Assembly (NCBI GenBank): GCA_907163375.1
Contig: CAJQUW010005362.1
Location: 806,001 to 870,000, forward strand
Direction of reading: 5' to 3'
DNA: 64,000 nucleotides
Source of the DNA: Prostheceraeus crozeri
Lineage: Eukaryota > Platyhelminthes > Polycladida > Euryleptidae
Shown here: piece by piece, positions 51,991-59,518 of the stretch
How the letters are laid out: each line of letters begins with the position of its first letter
Position numbering within the stretch: the stretch's first letter is position 1
Program-made: the position numbers and the translations under genes
Notes under the pieces: generated by a model
Database searches by the model: none
Seen by the model: only the letters and a program-made list of their open reading frames with translations
Told to the model about the DNA's origin: nothing

Positions 51991-53267
51991 CAGTCCGCTT
52001 CATAAAAAGTGGATCATCCTAAAATTTGACTAAATAAAACATAAGTATGATACAGAAAGCATTTTTCATGTTATTTCATGTTATTTCATGTCCATAATAT
52101 ATTTAAATGTCCTTATATAATCTGATAAGCTATGATACAGTAACGGTTCTTAAGAAGCTAATATTTTGTGGCCCTACCCTTTTTGTCAATGACATTACCA
52201 ATTCGTCTAGGCATTGATTCGATGATATCGTTGATTTTTGACTGATCTAACTTTCTCCACTCTCTTTTTAACAGTGACGTAAGTTGTGATACGCCATCTG
52301 TAGGTAGCAGTGAACGACGAACGTTACGTTTTAGAATACTCCATACATTTTCTATGGGATTCAGATCAGGAGAACGAGCTGGCCAAGATAATGTCCTAAG
52401 CCCTAATTGAGACTTGCATGAGTTGACTATACTACTCCTGTGACACGTAGCATTATCATCCATAAATAACCAAGTCGATGGATCACCAAGTTGATATGTC
52501 ATTTGGCCAATGTTCATTCGTAAAACATTCACATAGCGTTCAGAATTCATGGTTCCTTGCTGTATGTGAAGTTCAGAGCGGCCATTGGTCCAAATGCCAG
52601 CCCAAATCAGTAGAGTCGCACCACCTTGTACCCGGGACGATGTAAATGTCTCGGAATTTCCTGATCAGATTTTATCCATAATCTCAATCGACCATCACTA
52701 TCCTTCAGACGGACTGATGCCTCATCAGACCAGACAACCCGATCCCATTGATTTCGCCAGCGACAATGACTCATTGCCCATCTGAGACGTCTTTTTGTAT
52801 GCTGATCTGATAATTCGATCTGAGAGGGCCTCTTACAGCTCTTGAAATTCGACTCAATAAGTCTTCTACGAATAGTGGACTTAGAAATAGACGAGTCTAG
52901 TGCAGCCATCTCAGTTAACGAGAGACTTGGATCAGCTTTAACAAATCTCAAAATCAGGGGGTCTCTACGCTTGGATGTTTTGCGTGGACGGCCAGAGCCC
53001 TCTTTACGACAGAGTCGAAAATCATCATTATGCCATCGATGCACATTTGTGTAAGGGACATTTAGTCGCTTGCTTGTAGATCGCAAAGAAAACCCTAGTT
53101 CTAGCAATACTGACACTTTGCCTTTTGTGAATGCGATCTCGTTATTGTTCATTTGTGCTTTGTATTGTTTTCAACCGGTAAGAGATAGATTTCTAGCTGA
53201 AAGCAATCAGGAGTGCTGCCAACACCACCGCAACGAAGTCAGGAAGCTATGGAACATGAAGTCCAGT
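51991..53267 (-). mobile_element. Tc1-like DNA transposon, about 1.28 kb
   Basis: The element is flanked by TA (51989-51990 and 53268-53269). The left end is CAGTCCGCTTCATAAAAAG; the right end, read inward, is ACTGGACTTCATGTTCC, sharing the CTTCAT core, so the TIRs are degraded. Length and gene content (one transposase on the minus strand) are normal for Tc1. It ends about 250 bp left of the Polinton boundary, apparently as an independent insertion. Confidence 0.8.
52158..53152 (-). pseudogene. Tc1-like transposase, one frameshift
   Basis: Two frames together span about 331 codons, normal Tc1 length. The first (53152 down to 52607) has an N-terminal paired-type helix-turn-helix region (KGKVSVLLELGFSLRSTSKR), a GRPRKT hook and the first catalytic Asp in VVWSDEAS. 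The second (starting before 52550) has the second Asp in FMDDNATCHR and the Glu in PDLNPIENVW, spaced D34E as in Tc1. A single-base shift near 52625 separates them, so the copy is inactive as read. Confidence 0.9.
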
Positions 53268-53551
53268 TAATCACATGTAGCAGTTACATTATTGTTGATG
53301 AATAATGGTGCTATACTGGCTCTGATTGACCGATTTTCTTTATTTTTGTTTTGCTTGATAGCTTTTGGCTTGTAGAACAACATATTACATAACAAAGGAA
53401 ACAACTGTAATTTTATAAGAGTGAGGTATGATTTTGTGTAACATTGGTAAATGAAGATCAAATTATCTACTACTTTTTTTATCTATAACAGGAAAACAAC
53501 TCAATATTCATGCTTGAAAGTAGTAAGCAAGTGACAAACACTCGACCGGCG

Positions 53552-55043
53552 CCCCCCCCCTCTGGAACGGCAGAGTGTCGTGGTCGGCCGCCGTGGTGCT
53601 TCGGGTCTGAGTCCCCCCCCCCTCTGGAACGACAGAGGTTGTGGTCTGTCGTGGTGTGCCGGCCAGGTGGGTTCCCGTTCACAACATGTTCGCTGACTCC
53701 CCCCCCCTCTGCAACGACAGAGTGTGAGACTCGGGTGAGTTGGTCCGACCGCCTGGTTGACGTGGGCGACCGTCTAGGTTGACGTGGGCGACCGTCTAGG
53801 TTGTCGTGGATGGTGAAATGGCTGCCAGATTCGGATTCAGCGTAAAATTCTGCATCGGTAGGGTGAGTTTCAAGGCAATTGGCGAGAAAAAATTTTTCTT
53901 CAAAATTTTAACAGAGTTAGAATTTGGGACGTTTTGGTGTGTAGCGCCCAAACGAAGCATCGGATGAGAAAACGGAGGCCAGATTCGGAATCTACGTGAA
54001 ATTTTGGGTTAGGAAGGATGTTTCCAGCGAAATCGGAGAGAAAAAATTTTCGGCTGACGTCCCCCCCCCTCTGGACAGCTTGCTTCGATTTTGGCTTCCA
54101 GTGGACGGATTTTGTCGTGCGATAGCTCGTTTGAAAGCTAAGAGTGAGACAAATTCAGTGAAAGAATCGGCTTGTTCCTATCTGTCTTCGTTTAGATGTG
54201 AGACGCCATTTAAGATTTTGGGACATTGTCGAAAAACGACAGAGTTAGAATTTGGGACGTTTTGGGCTCTAGCTTCAAAACGAAGCATCGGATTGGAAAA
54301 CGGATTTCAGATTTGGAATCAGCGTGAAATTCTCTATCTGTATGGTGAGTTTCAAGTCAATCGGCGAGAAAAAATTTTCAACATTTTTCGAAAAAACGAC
54401 AGAGTTAGAATTTGGGACGTTTTGGTGTGTAGCGCCCAAACGAAGCATCGGATGAGAAAACGGAGGCCAGATTCGGAATCTACGTGAAATTTTGGGTTAG
54501 GAAGGATGTTTCCAGCGAAATCGGAGAGAAAAAATTTTCACTGACGTCCCCCCCCTCTGGACAGCTTGCTTCGATTTTGGCTTCCAGTGGACGGATTTTG
54601 TCGTGCGATAGCTCGTTTGAAAGCTAAGAGTGAGACAAATTCAGTGAAACAATCGGCTTGTTCCTATCTGTCTTCGTTCAAAAGTTAGAGCGGTTACAAG
54701 ATTTTAGGTCGGAGCTCGCTCACCTGAAAAAATCCTAAGTGTCAGAGTGGCTTTGTATGGGTAAAAATTTGAAAATTTTCCAAAGTGTGGAATTTCGACC
54801 TGGGACCGTCACCAAAACATTTTTCATCAAATTTTGAAATTTCACTGACGTCCCCCCCCTCTGGACAGCTTGCTTCGATTTTGGCTTCCAGTGGACGGAT
54901 TTTGTCGTGCGATAGCTCGTTTGAAAGCTAAGAGTGAGACAAATTCAGTGAAACAATCGGCTTGTTCCTATCTGTCTTCGTTTAGATGTGAGACGCCATT
55001 TAAGATTTTGGGACATTGGCGAAAAACGACAGAGTTAGATTTC
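53552..55043. repeat. Polinton left-end repeat zone: C-tracts and tandem units
   Basis: Six tracts of 8-10 C followed by TCTGG or TCTGC start at 53552, 53613, 53699, 54061, 54548 and 54852. The last three head a tandem unit beginning CTGACGT: 54054-54540 (487 bp), 54541-54844 (304 bp, internally shortened) and 54845 to about 55043. The units are almost identical where they overlap. Inside them, AGAGTTAGAATTTGGGACG recurs (53912, 54240, 54403). A 22-bp unit starting GGTTGACGTGGGCGACC is duplicated at 53755-53798. Open frames across this zone follow the repeat and are not considered genes. Confidence 0.9.
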
Positions 55044-55104
55044 GAATCAGCTTGATGTTATTGTCCAATGAGGATCATCATCCAATGAGAATCAAGCATT
55101 TCTT

Positions 55105-55113
55105 TATAAATAG
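55105..55113 (+). promoter_or_regulatory. TATA box (TATAAATAG) of the rightward array
   Basis: A consensus TATA element stands 108 bp upstream of the first ATG. Initiation would be expected around 55135, leaving a leader of about 75 nt that includes a pyrimidine-rich CTCTCTCTC stretch before the ATG. It is the only clear TATA box before the gene array. The element also encodes a TBP homologue, so it might be autoregulated; that is inference. Confidence 0.7.
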
Positions 55114-55212
55114 CGAGCCTTCCACAGTGAGAATCATTCCATCGTTGAATCACACGAGTGACGGACGCACATTTTCTCTCTCTCTAGTTCCCTGTTCTAT
55201 TATCCAACTAAA

Positions 55213-55988
55213 ATGGTAAGTCGCTACTTCCCTCCCTCTCCTCCCTTGAACGTAAACTTAATACAATCTTTTTTCATTTTCAGGCATCTACTCCATCTGC
55301 TGCACTAGTAGGACAAAATGGCGGTCAAACGTTACAAGGTTCGCTACGGTCAGATCATCTACAACTGAGGCCAGTGGAAGAAACATCCAAGGTACATAAT
55401 CCTACACCGCTACAGCGTAAATTTAAACAAGCCTTGCGTTATGATGATCATAGCGTAGTACTCCAAACGGGAATGCTCCCTTCCACGGATGTCAAGATAA
55501 TGCACAATCAGTATGGGGACTACATACTGATCCCCGTGAGTCCGTACATTCGCCACCAACTTGATATTATTGAGGAGTACGTGACATTAAATATGGACAT
55601 TCCTACTCCTCTTGCTCAAGAGTGGAAGGCGAGAGATGACAAGGATACTCCCTATAGAAAGATTTGGGATGGTAATCACATTTGCCTACCGGTATCACAT
55701 TGGTGTACTTACTATAAGAAGGAGGGAGATCATTCAATACCCATCAGATGTGATGAGCTCGGAGAAGGTACTTGGGATATCCTTTTCAAAGTGAATGGGC
55801 TATATTATGGTCGACACAAGGATAATAAAATAGCCTCTCTCTCCATGCATATGGAATCCATCCTATATATTCCGAAACCACCCAACGTGGACGACATAAT
55901 TGATCAAATCCTTAACAGCAGTGGTACGAAGCGCAAGTCGGAGAAGAATGCTACATCAAAACGCAAATCAAAGAAGGAGAATTGCTAG
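55213..55988 (+). CDS. Polinton protein of unknown function, spliced; basic C-terminus (235 aa)
   Basis: The gene has a start-codon-only first exon: ATG at 55213-55215 is followed directly by a GTAAGT donor (55216), and a 68-bp intron ends in a pyrimidine tract and TTTTCAG (55283). Exon 2 (55284-55988) is open in phase from its first codon. Without splicing the frame has no ATG near its start. I do not recognise the family. A central WDILFKVNGLYYGRH segment and alternating hydrophobic strands would fit a small beta-barrel, possibly an OB-fold single-strand binding protein, but this is speculation. The C-terminal 25 residues are rich in Lys, Arg and Ser (KRKSEKN..KRKSKK), a likely nuclear-localisation or nucleic-acid-binding tail. 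As the first gene after the TATA box it may be an early gene. Confidence 0.8.
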
Positions 55989-56022
55989 TCCTTTCCTAAC
56001 TCTACCCTATGACAATTCGCTT

Positions 56023-56148
56023 ATGTGCTTTGAGTGTCGTAGACGTGGTCTTATTAGATACATTTTACTTCTTCGTTGCCATCATATCATTTGTGTATTT
56101 TGTCGTGAAAAGCATCGATGTAATTCTTCATTTTGTAATATGTTATAG
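56023..56148 (+). CDS. small RING-like zinc-finger peptide (41 aa from ATG)
   Basis: From the first ATG the frame reads Cys2-x2-Cys5-x13-Cys19-x-His21-x2-Cys24-x2-Cys27, then Cys33 and Cys38. The first six ligands have exactly the spacing of the RING protein at 57232, so the two look like paralogues. The last ligand pair is not in the usual C-x2-C arrangement, which may prevent canonical folding. The frame is open upstream of the ATG, overlapping the end of the previous gene, so a longer or spliced form is possible. If functional it would be a ubiquitin-ligase-like module acting on host proteins; it may also be a truncated copy. Confidence 0.5.
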   Translation: MCFECRRRGLIRYILLLRCHHIICVFCREKHRCNSSFCNML

Positions 56149-56182
56149 AACGTTTCCTTAGATGTGTAAATTTCCGTTTTAG

Positions 56183-56731
56183 GCTTCTATCATCATTTTT
56201 ATGGATTGTGAGGGTGAACCTGTACAGGAGCTCAGTGCTATTGCTATGAACAATTGGACATATCAGATTGTTAGTGTCTATCATCAACATGCCAACTGCG
56301 ATCCCAATGTTGATCAATGGGCGAGAAAACACATTCATGGACTTAATCTGAAATATTTGCAAGACTATGGCTTTTCTTGTGAAAGTGCTCTTCTTATTGA
56401 CTTTAAACGATGGTTAGCTGCTTTCAATGTTATACGCATCTTTTGTAATAATCCTGGTAAGGAGAGGAAAGTATTTCCCAATCTAATCATTGATGATATT
56501 TTGCTCCCGCCTTGGGATAGTAGAGTGAATCAACATTATCATGAAGTCACGAAACGTTTTAAGGATTTGTGTGTTCCTATTTTGTCTGTTCGTTGTAGTA
56601 GCTACGTTCATAACCAATGCTTCTTTCCTCCTTACCTCAACACTGCCAAAGTCCTGTATGGTTATCATTGCTCGCTGTATGATAGTTATCAGCTGTATCT
56701 ATTTTATCTCTTTCAAACCATTGATTTATAA
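56183..56731 (+). CDS. DEDDh-type 3'-5' exonuclease-like protein
   Basis: The first in-frame ATG is 56201, but the frame is open and informative upstream to a TTTCCGTTTTAG acceptor ending at 56182. The six codons between encode Ala-Ser then a hydrophobic strand leading into MDCEG, which is what exonuclease motif I needs (Asp2 and Glu4 counting from the ATG). A later N-N-P-G-K-E segment sits where motif II is expected (Glu88 in place of the usual Asp). The C-terminus has His156-x4-Asp161, motif III of the DnaQ/DEDDh class. About 176-182 aa is right for a single exonuclease domain. It presumably trims or proofreads DNA during element replication. The start codon may come from the ATG-only exon at 55213. 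An AATAAA follows 22 bp after the stop. Confidence 0.7.
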   Translation, partial: ASIIIFMDCEGEPVQELSAIAMNNWTYQIVSVYHQHANCDPNVDQWARKHIHGLNLKYLQDYGFSCESALLIDFKRWLAAFNVIRIFCNNPGKERKVFPNLIIDDILLPPWDSRVNQHYHEVTKRFKDLCVPILSVRCSSYVHNQCFFPPYLNTAKVLYGYHCSLYDSYQLYLFYLFQTIDL

Positions 56732-56753
56732 TGCATGCTTGTTACCGTTATTC

Positions 56754-56759
56754 AATAAA
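56754..56759 (+). terminator. AATAAA polyadenylation signal after the exonuclease gene
   Basis: A consensus AATAAA stands 22 bp past the exonuclease stop codon in a short AT-rich gap before the next ATG. It is a plausible 3' end for the first transcription unit. Confidence 0.5.
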
Positions 56760-56818
56760 TGTTACTATGAGAAGAGTTGTTGTTTTCATGCAATGGATGG
56801 GTTAGTTAAAGGGCGATC

Positions 56819-57229
56819 ATGTCTTTCTCAAACGACTGCGGAACATTACGTTTTCATAGGCAAAGTTTAAAAGGAGCTGTTCAAGATTATGTGATAAATT
56901 TTCATAAAGATGAGACCGACATCGAAGCAGTGGTCGATGATGCTAGCACTCTATTTCTAGAGTTAATGAATACATTCTCTGATAGCATTGTCATGGCGCG
57001 ATTAGTTGCGAAAATTAAGTTTAGTCATTTTGGAAAGGAAGAGGTGGAAAGTCGCTCTTTCCATTTTGCTTCTTATTCAATGGAAGTGGTAGATCACCCC
57101 GAAGAATTTTTTAAAAGACATATGATAAAAATTGCTGAACGTCTTAACGCATTTAACCATCATGGTAGCAGTCTAGTGATTGAAGCGATTTCAGATATTC
57201 ACATTCAACTTTCCATAAAGAAAAATTGA
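56819..57229 (+). CDS. Polinton-type protein of unknown function (136 aa)
   Basis: The ATG frame encodes an acidic, mostly alpha/beta protein ending in FNHHGSSLVIEAISDIHIQL. That C-terminal motif (F---GS---I--I---HIQL) resembles one I associate with the N-terminal region of Polinton-type polymerase and related large proteins, where it is normally followed by more sequence. Here it ends five residues later with a stop. It may be a stand-alone version of that domain or a piece separated from a larger gene. It is tightly followed by the RING gene, whose ATG lies 2 bp past its stop. The reaction is unknown. Confidence 0.65.
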   Translation: MSFSNDCGTLRFHRQSLKGAVQDYVINFHKDETDIEAVVDDASTLFLELMNTFSDSIVMARLVAKIKFSHFGKEEVESRSFHFASYSMEVVDHPEEFFKRHMIKIAERLNAFNHHGSSLVIEAISDIHIQLSIKKN

Positions 57230-57231
57230 AA

Positions 57232-57555
57232 ATGCAGTGGTACTTGATTGTAGCACAACTGGTTTTCGAGCTATGTCTGCTCACTCTCGAAGTATATTCC
57301 TTCTGTACATGCGTCTATTATTTAGAAAAGGCTAGCAAATTCATATCTTCAAAAAGACTTGCTATAGACATCAGTAACGGTGAAACTATGTGTTGCGATG
57401 TATGTAAGCGAAAGGATGGAAATGAAAAGCGCATCTTCAAGAGATGTAAGCATGCTTTTTGTCAACGCTGTTTCATACGTAATTGCATTCAACTTTGCCA
57501 ATGTAACCACTGTGACATTGCTCATTTCGAGTGTCACTTATGTCGCAATAGTTAG
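57232..57555 (+). CDS. membrane-anchored RING-finger protein (107 aa)
   Basis: Residues 3-31 (YLIVAQLVFELCLLTLEVYS and on) form a hydrophobic segment fit to be a transmembrane anchor. Residues 55-94 are a complete C3HC4 RING: Cys55-x2-Cys58-x13-Cys72-x-His74-x2-Cys77-x2-Cys80-x10-Cys91-x2-Cys94. A further Cys pair (101, 104) follows. RING proteins usually act as E3 ubiquitin ligases; a viral membrane-bound one could redirect host membrane proteins or trafficking, by analogy only. It is packed between neighbours with 2 and 51 bp gaps. The ATG at 57232 is the first in frame. Confidence 0.75.
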   Translation: MQWYLIVAQLVFELCLLTLEVYSFCTCVYYLEKASKFISSKRLAIDISNGETMCCDVCKRKDGNEKRIFKRCKHAFCQRCFIRNCIQLCQCNHCDIAHFECHLCRNS

Positions 57556-57606
57556 TACCTATGCAAATGTGGTAAAGATAGGTTTTAGCAAAGACTAACA
57601 CGGAAA

Positions 57607-57963
57607 ATGGCGAAACGTAAAATGACGAAACGTAAAAGTCAAAAGTTTTCTTCAGCCATTCAAGCTCTCCGACGAATGAAAGCAAATCAGCGATACAATG
57701 CTATACGACATGCTAACGATAAATTCATTTGTGAAATTATTTCTCATGTGAGGAAGTTGAGGACGAAGAAATTAGCGCCAAAACAACGAAAGTTACTTAA
57801 GCGATATGCTACGAAATTGCGTTTCATCTCCAATCCTAAAGTCGCCCTTCAAAGAAAGAGGAAAACTCTAACACAAAAGGGCGGTTTCCTTTCAGCAATA
57901 CTTCCAATGATAGCTCCTGCCGTGGGCAACCTATTGGGAAATATCTTTGGCTCTAAGCGTTAA
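57607..57963 (+). CDS. basic virion core-like peptide with amphipathic C-terminus (118 aa)
   Basis: The protein is extremely basic (MAKRKMTKRK at the start, many Arg and Lys up to residue 90). It then ends in a hydrophobic Gly-rich stretch from residue 92 (GGFLSAILPMIAPAVGNLLG) followed by FGSKR. Such a basic body plus membrane-active-looking tail is found in Polinton proteins likened to adenovirus core or pVI/pX-type proteins. Probable roles are DNA condensation in the capsid or membrane disruption; neither is shown here. It lies directly upstream of the packaging ATPase, a common virion-gene neighbourhood. Confidence 0.7.
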   Translation: MAKRKMTKRKSQKFSSAIQALRRMKANQRYNAIRHANDKFICEIISHVRKLRTKKLAPKQRKLLKRYATKLRFISNPKVALQRKRKTLTQKGGFLSAILPMIAPAVGNLLGNIFGSKR

Positions 57964-57994
57964 TTATGCAAATGTTGAGTCTCAAAGTAATAAA

Positions 57995-58612
57995 ATGGAT
58001 TTCAGACTTCAATGTGATAAAGTTCTGACTGTATCAGGTCCATCTCATGCAGGTAAAACTGTTTTCACGCTGAATTTATTGGATAAAAGAAGGGAGTTGT
58101 TTAAGGAACCTATCAATCGAGTGATTTGGTGTTATGGTATTTATCAACCGTCGCTGTTTCAGGAATTGCAAAGTCGCAACTTTATTCGACATGAAGGAAT
58201 TATTCCAGTGGATAAACTTCAGTCTAATGATGTTGTTGTATTGGATGATTTATTAAAAGAAAGTAAGAATTCAAAAGATGTTACAGATATGTTCACTCGC
58301 GCAGCACACCATAAAAGGTGTTTTATCATCTATATTACACAAAATTTGTTTCCTGATGGAAAAGAAGCTCGTACACGAAACCTGAATACACACTATTATG
58401 CTATTTTCAAGAATCCGCGAGATAAAAGTCAATTTGAAATTTTAGCGCGACAAGTTGCACCCAGAGGATCAAAAGCCTTAATTGAAATTTTTCAAGCAGC
58501 TACTGAAAAACCATACGGTTACTTATTCATTGACTTTACGCAAGAGTGTCCGGAAGAATTTAGATTTCGAAGTGATATTTTGAAAACTCCCATGATTATC
58601 TACAAACTATGA
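57995..58612 (+). CDS. FtsK/HerA-type DNA packaging ATPase (205 aa)
   Basis: Walker A is GPSHAGKT (residues 15-22), Walker B is VVVLDD (80-85), and a YITQN sensor-type motif is at 113-117. This order and the short length are typical of the A32/FtsK-HerA genome-packaging ATPase of Polintons and related viruses, which pumps DNA into capsids. The frame is open further upstream, but only from a non-ATG codon, so I place the start at the ATG 57995, just before the first beta strand. Its TGA overlaps the next ATG (ATGA), a compact arrangement more like a virus than an animal gene. Confidence 0.92.
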   Translation: MDFRLQCDKVLTVSGPSHAGKTVFTLNLLDKRRELFKEPINRVIWCYGIYQPSLFQELQSRNFIRHEGIIPVDKLQSNDVVVLDDLLKESKNSKDVTDMFTRAAHHKRCFIIYITQNLFPDGKEARTRNLNTHYYAIFKNPRDKSQFEILARQVAPRGSKALIEIFQAATEKPYGYLFIDFTQECPEEFRFRSDILKTPMIIYKL

Positions 58613-59301
58613 GTTCTTATTCTCGCATGATTGTTATTCCTCAGGATGAATATGTACAATTGACTGCCATGCAGCAAGTAAAGCAACCTCTTGCAAATCA
58701 AATGTATAGGAAAGAAATAGATTATCAGCAAAATGTTCACATCAAAGATCCACATCGTGCTGTATTATTACAATCGGAAACTGTTGAGCAATTGAAAAAC
58801 TTGAAGAATAAGATGCGTGACTCTGTATCGACTGCTACACCTTTAGCATCTCGCGCACATGCCATATCTCTTTTCAACAGTATTGAACCCCATCTCAATG
58901 TAAATGATAGAGGAGAAATCATTACAGATGAAAATAAAGTGATTGATGCTTCACGTTATGAAGACTTGATTCAGTATGCGACACGTAGAAAGCGCCGTCA
59001 GGGCTATGTTCCACCTGGTTGGTCATACTTTCTTAAACTATTGAAAAAGCATAATGTGCCAAAATTTGCTTTAAATAATGAGACATTGAAAGAACTTGAT
59101 TCAACAGTGGCTACTACTCCAATGCTTCAGGCGATGAAAATGCCAACAAATTGGTTTAAGGCGTCACCTGCTACATCCCCTCCCACACTCACTAAGCAAA
59201 CAAGAGGAAGAACTCGACGTAGATCTACATCGCCACTAAAACTGGTAAAAGGAAAACGTAAAACAGCTCCTCCTAGGAAATACATGTTCTCAGACTATTA
59301 A
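58609..59301 (+). CDS. conserved Polinton-type protein of unknown function (230 aa)
   Basis: It begins MSSYSRMIVIPQDEYVQL, a start I associate with a widespread Polinton/adintovirus protein. There is a helical mid-region with coiled-coil tendency (55-75), a PPGWSYFLKLLKKHNVP segment (135-151) and a strongly basic, Pro-rich tail (198-225). Overlap with the ATPase stop and position ahead of the integrase suggest a virion or packaging role. A scaffold or core protein is plausible, but I do not know its function. Confidence 0.7.
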   Translation: MSSYSRMIVIPQDEYVQLTAMQQVKQPLANQMYRKEIDYQQNVHIKDPHRAVLLQSETVEQLKNLKNKMRDSVSTATPLASRAHAISLFNSIEPHLNVNDRGEIITDENKVIDASRYEDLIQYATRRKRRQGYVPPGWSYFLKLLKKHNVPKFALNNETLKELDSTVATTPMLQAMKMPTNWFKASPATSPPTLTKQTRGRTRRRSTSPLKLVKGKRKTAPPRKYMFSDY

Positions 59302-59302
59302 T

Positions 59303-59518
59303 ATGAAGCAGATGTGTTGCTTGCCATGTAATGAGCCGCCAGAGGTGAATGTCGTTGTCACTTGCACTTGCTGCGCCAGCTCTCATAATGAAACCCCTAA
59401 GCAATGTGAACACGATCGCAAAACCGCTAAAGCTAAATGCTGCAGTTGTTGTAAATGTAGAAAGGCAAGAAAGAAAAAAGATGAGAAGGAGGAAAAAGAG
59501 TCAGCCGTCATCGACTGA
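59303..59518 (+). CDS. Cys-rich peptide overlapping the integrase start (71 aa)
   Basis: The ATG follows the previous stop by one base. The peptide has about thirteen Cys, many in CC, CxC or CxxC spacing (MCCLPC, CTCCASS, CCSCCKC), then a Lys/Glu-rich tail. It could bind zinc. It overlaps the integrase ATG region (59481) by 38 bp in another frame. Dense Cys usage is unlikely by chance and the spacing fits the array, so I regard it as a probable small gene of unknown function. Confidence 0.45.
   Translation: MKQMCCLPCNEPPEVNVVVTCTCCASSHNETPKQCEHDRKTAKAKCCSCCKCRKARKKKDEKEEKESAVID

Noticed and set aside
53510..54487. Long open frames in the Polinton end zone (for example 53996-54487, 163 codons)
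   Set aside because: They follow the tandem repeat and C-tract structure, recur with each repeat copy (54870-55055) and show no domain; best explained as repeat DNA with few stops.
59349..59480. Extended integrase N-terminus upstream of ATG 59481
   Set aside because: The stretch overlaps the Cys-rich peptide in another frame and lacks integrase homology; the Polinton family N-terminus begins right after 59481.
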